A DNA stretch of 64,000 bases, taken from contig NZ_CP157210.1 of the NCBI RefSeq assembly GCF_046736345.1, forward strand, positions 1,302,001 through 1,366,000. Reading direction: 5' to 3'. Under the pieces are notes generated by a model. It saw only the letters and a program-made list of their open reading frames with translations. It searched no databases and was not told where the DNA came from. Each line of letters begins with the position of its first letter. The stretch's first letter is position 1. Origin of the DNA: Hyphococcus formosus. Lineage in GTDB: Bacteria > Pseudomonadota > Alphaproteobacteria > Caulobacterales > Parvularculaceae. This document shows, piece after piece, positions 28,546 to 37,962 of this stretch. A program made the position numbers and the translations under genes.

Positions 28546-28947
28546 GCGCCTCTTTTCTCAGATATCGTGCTCGTTTCAAACCGCGCCAAATCTGATCTCC
28601 GATAAAAGCTAACGGGTCCGCGAAAGACATTGAAATGTGCTTCGCAGGTAATTTCCGTGGCACCGTTCGATCTCAGCGCTGTCTCTTCCCTTGTGAGAGA
28701 AATTAAATTTTTTCATCCCGCACTCTTTCTGACGATGCGGCACAGTACGGAATTTTTGAAGGATTGCCCTTGGACCGGATGCGAAACACAAGCTTTTACG
28801 CGCTATGGTCGTTTTTATGTGTGCACTGCGCGTTCAGATAGCGAACCGAACCACCTTTTCGTTACGGCATACAACTTAGTAATTGCGCACTCAAAGAACA
28901 GTCATAAAATTTAGTCAGACCTATCGCGGGAGACGAGAGCTGTTCGA
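28546..28947. other. Gap of about 400 bases after tRNA-Ser
   Basis: No convincing gene. A 94-codon reading frame at 28630-28914 on the plus strand has no ribosome site, no family resemblance and cysteine/serine-rich random-looking composition. No second copy of the tRNA 3' end, integrase or transposase is visible. The region must hold the promoter of the next gene. Confidence 0.5.
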
Positions 28948-30552
28948 ATGAAACGTATTTTTTTGACCCTAATCGGATTGATCGGTGCGACCATCACCAT
29001 TGCCCAGGCCCAGACATCGCAACGGGCGTGGTCACCGTTTGAAGAAAATCCGACCTGCCTGATCTCAAAGACCTACTTCAACAAAATTGGCACGATGTGG
29101 AGTATCCCTACCTATTCCGATGCAGCCATGATTTTGAAGTGGCACGTCGCTGGCGATCAGTTTACGAATGAATTGTCATACACTGACATCGAAAAGTTTT
29201 CAGCTTGCTTCGATGGACAGCGCGATTGTGGCCTGCCGGTTAATCACGAGATCGCCAACACGCTCAAATCAAGAGAAATTGCGCCCGGCAGTGCTACCGA
29301 TGCGTATTTCAAAAACCCGCCGCCCGAAAGCGCTATTCGTTTTGCGATGGGCACGGTGGGTGATTGTTTCGGCTCGGCTGGGTCGGGCATTTTTCTAGAC
29401 GAAGTTGGAATGTCCGAAATGGCATTGCCGATGGATATATGCACAAGGGCGGGCAAGACTATTTATTGGCGCGGCAAACGAGAAAGAGACCAGGCCCCGA
29501 AGATGACCGACGCGCAGATTGAGCGCTATGACAATTGGGGTCGGCTTGTCTTCGGGATGACCAATTTACGAAAAAACCGACCCGAGCCAAAACCGGAAAC
29601 CTGCTCTCTTGTGCCGAGTGAATTGGTCCCAAGCTTTATGGCGTTTTATGACGAGAATGGTTATGGGGCCGCCAGTGACGCCGCCGCTATTGCCGCAGCG
29701 GAACAAGCCGCTCAACAAGAAGCCAAAGAAAAAGCCGAGGCCAAAGCGCGAGAAATTGCGTATCTAAGAGAGTCCAAACGGAAGGAGCTACTGTCCCGCA
29801 CGGACCGAGAACGCTTCGGCACGCTTGATGGCTGCCAGATCGCTTATAGCTATATTTTTGCAGGCATTAACCGCCCACCGACGAGTTTCATTGTTGATCC
29901 GGTGCCCGATGGCGCAATCGGTTGGGCCCTGCGCTATGAACAAGCCCATAAGCAAGGCAATGCCTGCCCGCCCATGCCGGAAGTATTGAGCAACTGGTTA
30001 CAAAAGCAGGATACGAAGCTTTTTGTCGCCTATGGCGCGAGTTACGAGTTCCGCGGTAAACGCCCCGTCGTTTATAATGACAATGATTGGAAAAACTTTG
30101 CCGAGAAATGGATGTGGCGCAACCAGACGATTTCCGATCCTGATTACCGTCAGGGTTCCAATTGCTATGCCGCCGTATGGCATGCGCGCAATATCGCGCA
30201 TGACTGGTCGTCGATGACGCTAGCGGAACAAGACTTTGTCGGTCTCGCCCTTAAAACCAAACCGTGGGGTGCGCCGGGGTCGGCTTTTTGTACGGTCATC
30301 CCGCCAGAAATCTTGCCCCTCGCCCATAAGACCTGGTCCCGTGCCTATAACCAACAAATGCGCGCCGAAGCGGCGCAACAGGCAAAATGGGACGCCGCCA
30401 ATGCCAAAGAGGCCGCCCGCCGGGCACAGATCGACGCGGCCTATGACGCCTTGGGAAATTGGAAACCGTCAAACAATGCTGCCGTCTCGACCCGTTGTTA
30501 CAACACGGAAACAACGAAATATGGCGTACGGCAAACCTGTTTCACGAACTAG
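28948..30552 (+). CDS. Exported protein of unknown function with four Cys-bounded repeats
   Basis: 534 residues; good ribosome site (GGGAGACGAGAG) and a signal peptide ending IAQAQ. I do not recognise a family. Four loosely similar units can be seen. Each begins with a Cys and ends with Cys then P and E-[ILV]: first unit Cys37 to CGLPVNHEI, second to CSLVPSEL, third to CPPMPEVL, fourth to CTVIPPEIL. Units two and three are separated by an alanine-, glutamate- and lysine-rich coiled-coil-like segment of about 40 residues. A second such segment follows the last unit. The paired cysteines suggest disulfides in the periplasm. Followed by an intrinsic terminator. Confidence 0.8.
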   Translation: MKRIFLTLIGLIGATITIAQAQTSQRAWSPFEENPTCLISKTYFNKIGTMWSIPTYSDAAMILKWHVAGDQFTNELSYTDIEKFSACFDGQRDCGLPVNHEIANTLKSREIAPGSATDAYFKNPPPESAIRFAMGTVGDCFGSAGSGIFLDEVGMSEMALPMDICTRAGKTIYWRGKRERDQAPKMTDAQIERYDNWGRLVFGMTNLRKNRPEPKPETCSLVPSELVPSFMAFYDENGYGAASDAAAIAAAEQAAQQEAKEKAEAKAREIAYLRESKRKELLSRTDRERFGTLDGCQIAYSYIFAGINRPPTSFIVDPVPDGAIGWALRYEQAHKQGNACPPMPEVLSNWLQKQDTKLFVAYGASYEFRGKRPVVYNDNDWKNFAEKWMWRNQTISDPDYRQGSNCYAAVWHARNIAHDWSSMTLAEQDFVGLALKTKPWGAPGSAFCTVIPPEILPLAHKTWSRAYNQQMRAEAAQQAKWDAANAKEAARRAQIDAAYDALGNWKPSNNAAVSTRCYNTETTKYGVRQTCFTN

Positions 30553-30561
30553 GGTGCCGTT

Positions 30562-30598
30562 GGCCTGTCAGCTAAAAACCGATGACAGGCCATTTTTT
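30562..30598 (+). terminator. Intrinsic terminator
   Basis: GGCCTGTCA at 30562-30570 pairs with TGACAGGCC at 30583-30591, followed by A and six T bases. Nine perfect pairs with a 12-base loop. Ends the transcript of the repeat protein and touches the stop of the convergent gene. Confidence 0.85.
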
Positions 30599-31679
30599 AC
30601 TCTGCACACTTACCTAATTTATCGGTGAGCGCCGCGATTTGCTGATTCGTATTCAATAGTGGAAGCAGCAAATCGAAATTTTTCAATGTAAACCGAATGC
30701 GCCCGAGCTCCTGCGTGGCCATTTCGGCCGTTTTACCGGTATCCAGCGCACTCATCGCCTCAGCGGTCGGGCCTGCCCATTGTTCAAATCCGGTACCCCA
30801 TCGCTGAACCACCCGCCCATCGACCATAAGGAATTCTTTCTTCGGAACATAATCGTTATCCCCGTCTCTCGCGGCGATATAGATATTGTTCGTGGTCTCT
30901 ATCGGCTGGCCTTTTGAATCGAACTTCGTTCGGACCGTTACGCCAAAGCGCACCTTTTGATCGCCGACAGCGCCCGCATTGAGAAATTCCGGATTTCGAA
31001 CATAGAGCGTGCCCAATTTTGGCGACCAGGACATCACCCAATCGTCATACATGACCGTGCCCACACATTCGATCGGTTCATTTTCCGAGGTTGCAGCGGT
31101 ATCCTTTGCAAGGGCTGCGGTCGCGCGCTCATGCAGTAATTTCATCAGATCACGCGCTTTCTCGGGGATCCGGTAAAAGTTCTCTATCACCTCGCCCTTC
31201 ATATGAATAACGACCGTATAAAGCATTGTGCCGCCCGCCAATTCGCGCGCAATAAGCGCACACCGCGGGTTGGCCACACTGTCGACTGTCTCATACCCAA
31301 TGATTGGTAGACTGTTTTCCGGAACGTCATTCGCCGGATCGTCATCAATTTTTTTCAGCGCAGCCATAGCCGCCGCAAACAGCTCGTATTCCGGCTTGGT
31401 TTCGGCATTGGCCAATGCGGGACATTTATCTATCTTGGCGCGCTCTTGCTTTGTTTGCTCAAATGCCTCCGCAAACGGAATACCCGTGCGCCGGTCCGCA
31501 TAAACAAGGATCGCAACGTCATGATATTCTTCATTATAGATACGCCATACGTCATCGGTAATTTCGCGGCCGCTCCATTGCGGCCCTAGCGCTATACTTT
31601 CGCGCGTTTGCGCATTCGCGGCAGCAAAGCCAAACGAAACAACACACGCCAAGAGCGCGACGGTAACCCGAATTTTCAC
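30597..31679 (-). CDS. Exported protein of unknown function
   Basis: 360 residues from the GTG at 31679, which lies behind GGGGAG, and is followed by a signal peptide (VKIR then a hydrophobic core ending AAANAQ). A longer TTG reading to 31706 is less likely. No family is recognised. The mature part has five or so cysteines and ends LGKCAE. Features include a hydrophobic strand-rich middle and a helical C-terminus (KNFDLLLPLLNTNQQIAALT). It is convergent with the repeat protein and downstream of the YdeI-like gene on the same strand. Confidence 0.75.
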   Translation of the reverse strand: MKIRVTVALLACVVSFGFAAANAQTRESIALGPQWSGREITDDVWRIYNEEYHDVAILVYADRRTGIPFAEAFEQTKQERAKIDKCPALANAETKPEYELFAAAMAALKKIDDDPANDVPENSLPIIGYETVDSVANPRCALIARELAGGTMLYTVVIHMKGEVIENFYRIPEKARDLMKLLHERATAALAKDTAATSENEPIECVGTVMYDDWVMSWSPKLGTLYVRNPEFLNAGAVGDQKVRFGVTVRTKFDSKGQPIETTNNIYIAARDGDNDYVPKKEFLMVDGRVVQRWGTGFEQWAGPTAEAMSALDTGKTAEMATQELGRIRFTLKNFDLLLPLLNTNQQIAALTDKLGKCAE

Positions 31680-31865
31680 TGATACTCTCCCCGGTCGAAT
31701 AGACAAATAGACCGGTAGAACTGTTAACCGCTGCTTATGTTTTCACAAGCCCTGAGTGGCGAATATCCAGTTATAATTTTCGCACCGCGCAATAGAAAAC
31801 CAAATCGCCACGCAACAGTCTTATTGCTGTCCGATTTTCGCCATACTTGCTTTTGGGTTTTGAAT

Positions 31866-32447
31866 TTAGCGGTCGTGGAACCCTTTTCCCGAAAGTATCT
31901 TGTCGCGATATTTATCGATACGAGCGAAACGGGTTTTCGATTGTTTGGGCGCAGAAAAATAAAGGTTATAGCCGCGCTGGCGACCCGGCGTTAACGCATC
32001 AAAAGCTGATTTTAATTTGGGGTCATCGCTTAAGGTCTCAATCAGCTCTTTCGCCAATTCCATTTTTTCTTGTTTAGGAATTTGACGTCCATCGGCTTCC
32101 GCCTTGATCGCGTCATTGACAAGGCGTTTTATACGCGCGCGGTTATCCGCAATCTCACTTTTTTCGGTGAACATTATTCGTTTTCCGGATCGCGAGTTTG
32201 GCCCCGGCTCTTCGAGAATGTCTTCTGGATCAGATAAAATCGCGCCTTTGAAAAACATCAGGGCAAGGCCGTTTTTCATCCGCTGAATGATTGCGATGTT
32301 ATTCCCATTATGGGTGTAACAGGGTTTTGCCCATTTGATTTCCTCATTAAGCGGACATTCCAAAAGGATCTCGCGCAACAAAATGCCTTCGTCGCGCCAC
32401 CGCTCAGCTTCTGAAAACATCTTATCCAATGGGGTTGTGCCTGCCAT
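31866..32447 (-). CDS. YdeI/OmdA-like protein (DUF1801 domain)
   Basis: 193 residues. An iron-chaperone-like DUF1801 domain occupies the first ~110 residues (EIKWAKPCYTHNG, then GLALMFFKGAIL), and the C-terminal part has the YdeI/OmpD-associated motif LTPGRQRGYNLYFSAPKQ followed by KTRFARIDKYRDKIL. The family is cytoplasmic and poorly understood. No signal peptide. Nothing in the sequence links it to its unknown neighbours beyond shared strand and a short spacing. Confidence 0.85.
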   Translation of the reverse strand: MAGTTPLDKMFSEAERWRDEGILLREILLECPLNEEIKWAKPCYTHNGNNIAIIQRMKNGLALMFFKGAILSDPEDILEEPGPNSRSGKRIMFTEKSEIADNRARIKRLVNDAIKAEADGRQIPKQEKMELAKELIETLSDDPKLKSAFDALTPGRQRGYNLYFSAPKQSKTRFARIDKYRDKILSGKGFHDR

Positions 32448-32457
32448 TATCTTATCC

Positions 32458-33240
32458 CTATTCCGATGGACACGCTAACGCGACCACTGTCCCATAGTCT
32501 TGGTCGCGATTTCGCCAATTGCGGTGATCGCAGTAAAATTTTCCGGACAAGCCGAAAGGCGCGTCATGATCGTCACACGGGGTCAGTCGTTTGTCACAAG
32601 TGACCGTGTCCGGACACCCCCACGGCTCGCAATTCTGGTAATCCGTATGTTTCGCGCATTCGATGATATGTTTGCGCGCTTCATTGCGGCAGGCTTCCAA
32701 TTTAGGGTCGAGCGCCTCCTTCGTTGAACCGGCCGCGCCGAATTTTTTATCCTGCGCGCTGTCAACAATGATTTCAAAATTACGCCGGGGGCAATGTTCA
32801 CGCATTTTCTGCGCCAGATCCGATGAAACCCGAGCGACGCCGAATGCCTCAGAATTTTGGCAAGATCGCAATACTGACGCTTTATCGAAATCGCCGACTG
32901 CGTGCGCAAGTTGAATTGCATAGTCGTAATCAAATGCGGTTTGTTCCGATGTCTCCTGCGCAGCCTTGGGTTCGGTCGCCTCTGGCGATATTTCTTTTTC
33001 TTGCGCTACCGTCTTAGACGGCGTGTCTTTTTGTATTGCCTTGCGAAGCTCTTCTATCGCCTCGGCTGAGATTTCGGCCTTGTTTTCATTCGATGTAGCG
33101 ACATCGGGTGCGCTGGTCGTCCACGCATTTTGGACACGTTCTTCAAGGCCGGGCTTAGACTTGGCGTTCATCATTCGAATGCCCACAACCAATCCAGTGA
33201 CCGCGATAAACACGCCAATAATTAGTGGTGCATTCTTCAC
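32458..33240 (-). CDS. Membrane-anchored Cys-rich protein of unknown function
   Basis: 260 residues from the GTG at 33240, which follows GGGGAG; a TTG at 33267 is an alternative. One N-terminal membrane helix (about residues 5-23) then a Glu/Thr/Ala-rich linker and a C-terminal Cys-rich domain with ten cysteines, five of them within CEPWGCPDTVTC, CDDH and FYC. The spacing resembles a disulfide-bonded periplasmic domain. No family recognised. Eleven bases separate its stop from the start of the YdeI-like gene, so they probably share a message. Confidence 0.75.
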   Translation of the reverse strand: MKNAPLIIGVFIAVTGLVVGIRMMNAKSKPGLEERVQNAWTTSAPDVATSNENKAEISAEAIEELRKAIQKDTPSKTVAQEKEISPEATEPKAAQETSEQTAFDYDYAIQLAHAVGDFDKASVLRSCQNSEAFGVARVSSDLAQKMREHCPRRNFEIIVDSAQDKKFGAAGSTKEALDPKLEACRNEARKHIIECAKHTDYQNCEPWGCPDTVTCDKRLTPCDDHDAPFGLSGKFYCDHRNWRNRDQDYGTVVALACPSE

Positions 33241-33310
33241 AACACGCTCCCCGTCATTGCAAAGCAATATGTATCAAGTATTCAATGAAATCCCAAATGA
33301 AGAATCTGAA

Positions 33311-33895
33311 TTATTTTCCGGCCCCAAGATCAGTGGGCGTGTCGATATCGCGGAGTTGTTCCGGGTCGACGGGCAATCGCGCGATGGGGCCATGCGCGTC
33401 GAGAATTTGCTTTGCGCCTTGATCGCCCGTTAACGCAATCAATGCGGGAAAGAGTGTTTTGGCAAATAGCGCCGGTGGTGTTGTGCGCTTGCCATCTGTG
33501 GCAATCGCAAGGTTCGCATTTCCGATAGTTGCGGCAAGCCGCAAGAATGTATCCGGTTGCACAAACGGCATGTCTGCAAGGGCGACAAAAATCCCGGCGG
33601 GGGAAAGGGTCTGCGTTATGGCTTTTACGCCCATCGCTAGCGATGCGCCCTGCCCCGCGTCGGGGTTACTATTTTCGAGGATAGTAAACCCGCGTCCCGT
33701 AAATATCTCAGCCAGCATTTCTTCGCCATGCGGAACGACAACAAATTTTTGCCCGATTGGTGTCGTTTCAATCCATTGCGCGATGTGATCTGCCAGTGGC
33801 CGACCTGATAAATTAGCCAGAAGTTTATTCGCGCTACCAAACCGGCGTGACAGGCCGCTTGCTAAAACCAGTATCGCGCATTCCTCGAGCTTCAT
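33311..33895 (-). CDS. mocA: MocA-like molybdenum cofactor nucleotidyltransferase
   Basis: 194 residues with the NTP transferase start ILVLASGLSRRFGSANKLLA, then QGASLAMGVKAI and the metal-binding ADMPFV. MocA-type enzymes attach CMP to molybdopterin, giving the dinucleotide cofactor of xanthine-oxidase-family enzymes. It overlaps xdhC by four bases (ATGA) and lies beside a molybdenum hydroxylase, which fits this job. Confidence 0.85.
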   Translation of the reverse strand: MKLEECAILVLASGLSRRFGSANKLLANLSGRPLADHIAQWIETTPIGQKFVVVPHGEEMLAEIFTGRGFTILENSNPDAGQGASLAMGVKAITQTLSPAGIFVALADMPFVQPDTFLRLAATIGNANLAIATDGKRTTPPALFAKTLFPALIALTGDQGAKQILDAHGPIARLPVDPEQLRDIDTPTDLGAGK

Positions 33896-34839
33896 CCATT
33901 GCTCCGTCTACGCTGGAAATGATCGATGATTTCGGCGAGTGTTGAAATTGCGAGCATTGACGCATTACGCATTGAAGGAACCAATCCGATGGGGCCGCGC
34001 AGTCGATCTAGTGACGACTGGTCGACGCCGCGAAGCTTTAGCGCCTCGATGCGCGCCTCATGGGTCACTTTACTGCCTAGCGCGCCGACATAAAACGCAT
34101 CGGTCGCCAATGCCTGTTCAAGCAAAGGCGGCTCCCATTCATGTTCGTGGAATAACAAGATGATTGCCGTCCATTGATCCGCCTTCAAATTATTGACATC
34201 CCCAATTGCCGAGAGCTGAAAGGCTTTGCCAAACGCCGCGCACGCATCACGATCCGCGCCGTCCGGCGTGTAGGAAATAATCTCGAAATCCGCCGCCGCC
34301 GCGGTTCGGCAAAACTGCAATAATTCCAGCCCCCGGCCTGCGAGACAAAGACGGATTTTCGGCTCATAGGTGAATTGAAATATTTCGTCACGCGGCTCAC
34401 ACACAGCCAGAGAAATTCCCGCTTCGCTCAATTCAAGCGAAACCGTCTCTCGGCGCATCAATTGATCAAGAAAATTGCGGACGACATCTGCATCCGGCAT
34501 GGGCAAAATCAAAAGGTCAACGCCGCCGCCACAAGGCAATTTGACATCGACAAAAGGCGAACCTTCGCCGAACTGAACACGTTTCGATTGGCCTGTTTCA
34601 ATTGCATCAAGCGCCATAGCAACGACATTACCGTCGATGCACCCGCTAGAGACCGAGCCCGCATAAGTTCCATCCTCACAGACCACCATATGTGCGCCGA
34701 GCTTGCGTGATGCGCGGCCAATAATTCCGACAATTGTAACAAGCGCAGTTTTCAAATTCTTTTGGTGACATTGATCAATAAACCCAAATTGATCGACAGC
34801 ATGCTCGCCAATATTATTTATCTGTTTGAAATTCGGCAT
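33892..34839 (-). CDS. xdhC: XdhC family molybdenum enzyme maturation factor
   Basis: 315 residues from the ATG at 34839 (AGGATTTAAAA upstream); the longer reading to 34902 adds an unrelated hydrophobic stretch. The XdhC/CoxI N-terminal domain shows RKLGAHMVVCEDGTYAGSVS followed by SGCIDGNV, and the C-terminal Rossmann domain has GSKVTHEARIEALKLRGV and IGLVPSMRNASMLAIS. XdhC-type factors load sulfurated molybdenum cofactor into xanthine-oxidase-family enzymes. Divergent from the iorA/iorB-type genes and coupled to mocA. Confidence 0.9.
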   Translation of the reverse strand: MPNFKQINNIGEHAVDQFGFIDQCHQKNLKTALVTIVGIIGRASRKLGAHMVVCEDGTYAGSVSSGCIDGNVVAMALDAIETGQSKRVQFGEGSPFVDVKLPCGGGVDLLILPMPDADVVRNFLDQLMRRETVSLELSEAGISLAVCEPRDEIFQFTYEPKIRLCLAGRGLELLQFCRTAAAADFEIISYTPDGADRDACAAFGKAFQLSAIGDVNNLKADQWTAIILLFHEHEWEPPLLEQALATDAFYVGALGSKVTHEARIEALKLRGVDQSSLDRLRGPIGLVPSMRNASMLAISTLAEIIDHFQRRRSNG

Positions 34840-35027
34840 TTTTAAATCCTGATGAAACGCAACTCGCAATGCGCGAAAATACGCAACCAAAAAAATCCAC
34901 ACTGCGACATATTTTATTCCGCTTCCGTGATATAGTCATTTTACCTGACAATTAGCTGGTGCGCCGAAAGGCATCAACTTATAGTGCCAGCCAGAATTTT
35001 CACAGCACTTTCACGGGGATCCGGATA

Positions 35028-35483
35028 ATGGCTGAACTCACCATAAACGGTAAAAAACACACCATTGATGACGACGAAACAATTCCGCTTTTGTGGTATT
35101 TGCGAGACGTTCTCGAAATGCGCGGCACGAAGTTCGGCTGCGGTATGGCGCAATGCGGCGCTTGCACGGTTCATGCTGATGGCGTCGCCATTCGCTCTTG
35201 CGTCACGCCTGCGGTGACATTGGATGGGCGCACCATCACAACGATCGAGGGGCTAAGCGAAAACGGCGACCATCCGGTTCAACAAGCCTGGCGCGAACAT
35301 AACGTTCCGCAATGCGGATATTGCCAGTCCGGACAAATGATGCAGGCCGCTGCGCTTCTCGCATCGAATCCGAACCCAAGCGACGAAGACATCGACCAGA
35401 CAATGCAGGGCAATATTTGTCGCTGCGGTACCTATCCCCGCATCCGCGCCGCAATTAAAACTGCTGCGAGGTCAGCACGATGA
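35028..35483 (+). CDS. [2Fe-2S] subunit of aldehyde/isoquinoline oxidoreductase
   Basis: 151 residues from the ATG at 35028. Two clusters: plant-type ligands C38, C43, C46 and C58 (FGCGMAQCGACTV), and the helical-domain ligands C96, C99, C131 and C133 (PQCGYCQSGQM, ICRCGTY). This is the electron-transfer subunit of a two-subunit molybdenum hydroxylase. It ends in an ATGA overlap with the large subunit. There is no separate FAD subunit, as in isoquinoline 1-oxidoreductase (IorAB) and related aldehyde dehydrogenases. Confidence 0.93.
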   Translation: MAELTINGKKHTIDDDETIPLLWYLRDVLEMRGTKFGCGMAQCGACTVHADGVAIRSCVTPAVTLDGRTITTIEGLSENGDHPVQQAWREHNVPQCGYCQSGQMMQAAALLASNPNPSDEDIDQTMQGNICRCGTYPRIRAAIKTAARSAR

Positions 35484-37780
35484 TTAAAATTGAAAAAGTA
35501 TCCCGACGAGATTTCTTGCGCGCTGGCGGTGTCGGCGGCGCATTCATATTAGGAACGACGCTGATCGGATGCAGTGACAGTTCGCAATCGATCACCGAGA
35601 CAAACGCGGCCAAAGATGCGGTTCTGAAACCGCTCAATCTTTTTGTGAGCCTCGATGAAGATGGCAAAGTCCAGATCCTTTGCCACCGGGCAGAAATGGG
35701 CCAGCATGCACGCACCGGCATGGCCCGCGTTATCGCGGACGAACTGGAAGCCGACTGGAGCAAGATTGTCGTCGTTCAGGCCGAAGGCGAAGCAAAGTAT
35801 GGTGATCAGAATACGGATGGATCAACGACGATCCGTGCTGATTTTACTCGGCTGCGCCGTATCGGTGCCAGCGTCAGGTCTATGCTTGAACGCGCCGCGG
35901 CACAGGAATGGGACGTCCCGCTTAACGAATGCACGGCCGAACTTCATGAGGTTGTCCATGAGCCGACCGGACGCCGCGTTGGCTATGGCGATCTAGCCGC
36001 CATTGCTGCGAGCTTTGATCCACCTGCCTATGAAGGCGATGATATTGAAGCGATTGTAAAAGACACTTATTCGCTCAAAACACCGGATCAATGGCGCTAT
36101 ATCGGTAAGGCCGCCGCGACCGTTGATCTTGATGATATGCTTACCGGCAAAGCGGTTTTCGGTCAGGATGTCAGCCTTCCGGGCATGAAAATCGCGGTCA
36201 TCGCACGGCCACCGGTTCTATACGGAACAATTGCATCCGCCGATCTTGAGGCCGCAAAAGAAGTACCGGGCGTCTTGCATGTTCTCGAAATGCCGGTTGG
36301 CGACCGCAAAGGCGGTTTTAATCCGGTTGGGGGTATCGCGGTTGTTGCCGAAAATACCTGGGCCGCTATTCAGGGACGCAACGCCCTATCGATAGAATGG
36401 TCCGATGGCGATAATTCGGACTATGACTCCGCCGAATATCGCAAAGAACTCGAAGCGGCGGTCGCGACACCGCAAAAAATCATCCGCAATAAGGGCGATA
36501 TTGACGCTGCATTTAAAAATGCGGCCCAAATCGTCACCGCTGATTATTACGTGCCGCACCTCGCCCACGCTCAGATGGAGCCGCCAGCCGCCCTCGCGCA
36601 ATTTACTGATGGCAAGGTCGAGGTTTGGACATCGACCCAAAACCCGCAGAAGGCGCGTCTCGATCTCGCTGATATTATGGGCATCGACTACAGCGATGTT
36701 CGCGTCAACAACGCCCTCTTGGGCGGCGGCTTTGGCCGAAAATCCAAGCCCGATTTCGTTTATGAAGCGGCATTGCTAGCGCGTGAACTTGATGTTCCCA
36801 TTAAGGTCATCTGGACGCGCGAAGATGATATTCAGCACGATTATCTGCATACGGTCGCCGCACAGCGGGTCGAAGGTGCGCTCGACGCTGATGGCAACTT
36901 GGTGGGCTGGCGGCAACGGGTCAGCTTCCCGTCAATCGTTTCGACATTCAATCCCGCCGCCGAACACGGCTCGGATGGGGAATTGTCCCTTGGCTATATG
37001 GATAACCCATTCGCCGTGCCCAATATGCGTCTCGAAAACGGCAAAGCGAAAGGCAAAATTCGGATTGGCTGGCTAAGGTCCGTCAATAATATCCAACATG
37101 CATTTGCAACGCAGTCTTTCGTGGCTGAACTCGCCCATGCAAGTAGCCGTGACCCGAAGGACTATCTTTTGGAACTGATCGGTGAAGATCGTGAGATCGA
37201 CATCGCCAATGAAGGCCTTGAAGTCGATTACAGCAATTATGGTCAGCTCTATGACGAATATCCGATCGATACGGCACGCCTCAAAAACGTCGTTAATATA
37301 GCCGCGGATAAAATCGGGTGGCGATCCGATTTACCGCAAGGCCACGGCATGGGTATCGCTGCTCATCGCAGCTTCCTGAGTTATGTGGCGACCGCCATCG
37401 AAGTGAAAGTTAGCGATGATGGGCGGATTGATATCCCGAATGTCTGGGTTGCCTGTGATTGCGGTATCGCCGTTAATCCCGAATCCGTTCGTGCACAGAT
37501 GGAAGGCGGAAGCATTTTCGCCCTCTCCAACATGCTCGAGAGCGCAATCACCGCAAAGAATGGCCGGGTAGAGCAAAGTAATTTCCATGATTACAAACTA
37601 CTGCGGATTCACAACGCGCCCCGTCAGGTCAATGTGGCCTTGGTCGAAAGTACCGAGGCACCGGGCGGCGTGGGTGAACCCGGCACACCGCCCTTTGCCC
37701 CTGCACTAGCGAACGCGATTTTCGCCGCTACAGGCAAACGCATTCGTGAACTTCCCATTGGCGACCAGCTCACGGCGTAA
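35480..37780 (+). CDS. Tat-exported molybdopterin-binding oxidoreductase large subunit
   Basis: 766 residues. Twin-arginine signal SRRDFLRAGG then a hydrophobic core; a Cys follows at LIGCSD, so it could be a Tat-dependent lipoprotein. Domain fold of the IorB/aldehyde oxidase group: GGGFGRKSKPDF molybdopterin contact, and C-terminal PGGVGEPGTPPFAPAL with the catalytic-base Glu. The two-subunit enzyme would oxidise an aldehyde or N-heterocycle in the periplasm. Substrate unknown. Nearby xdhC and mocA supply the cofactor. Confidence 0.93.
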   Translation: MIKIEKVSRRDFLRAGGVGGAFILGTTLIGCSDSSQSITETNAAKDAVLKPLNLFVSLDEDGKVQILCHRAEMGQHARTGMARVIADELEADWSKIVVVQAEGEAKYGDQNTDGSTTIRADFTRLRRIGASVRSMLERAAAQEWDVPLNECTAELHEVVHEPTGRRVGYGDLAAIAASFDPPAYEGDDIEAIVKDTYSLKTPDQWRYIGKAAATVDLDDMLTGKAVFGQDVSLPGMKIAVIARPPVLYGTIASADLEAAKEVPGVLHVLEMPVGDRKGGFNPVGGIAVVAENTWAAIQGRNALSIEWSDGDNSDYDSAEYRKELEAAVATPQKIIRNKGDIDAAFKNAAQIVTADYYVPHLAHAQMEPPAALAQFTDGKVEVWTSTQNPQKARLDLADIMGIDYSDVRVNNALLGGGFGRKSKPDFVYEAALLARELDVPIKVIWTREDDIQHDYLHTVAAQRVEGALDADGNLVGWRQRVSFPSIVSTFNPAAEHGSDGELSLGYMDNPFAVPNMRLENGKAKGKIRIGWLRSVNNIQHAFATQSFVAELAHASSRDPKDYLLELIGEDREIDIANEGLEVDYSNYGQLYDEYPIDTARLKNVVNIAADKIGWRSDLPQGHGMGIAAHRSFLSYVATAIEVKVSDDGRIDIPNVWVACDCGIAVNPESVRAQMEGGSIFALSNMLESAITAKNGRVEQSNFHDYKLLRIHNAPRQVNVALVESTEAPGGVGEPGTPPFAPALANAIFAATGKRIRELPIGDQLTA

Positions 37781-37804
37781 ACTCGCACCAACCTTCGACC
37801 AAAA

Positions 37805-37833
37805 GGCCATCGTGATTGCGATGGCCTTTTTTT
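37805..37833 (+). terminator. Intrinsic terminator
   Basis: GGCCATCG at 37805-37812 pairs with CGATGGCC at 37819-37826, then seven T bases. Eight perfect pairs, six-base loop. Ends the oxidoreductase transcript. Confidence 0.9.
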
Positions 37834-37962
37834 GTGTCGGCCCAATCAATCATGCCAAAAAGTTGATCAGAGTTTACCCCTTAGATTTTGAAATGGCGGT
37901 ATGAAAGGCCTGCTGGCAAGGGGCCGGCACAGGTTGTTTCTTCCGTCAGGGGATTATTTGGC

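Noticed and set aside
28430..28663. 77-codon minus-strand frame across tRNA-Ser
   Set aside because: Crosses a well-folded tRNA gene on the other strand.
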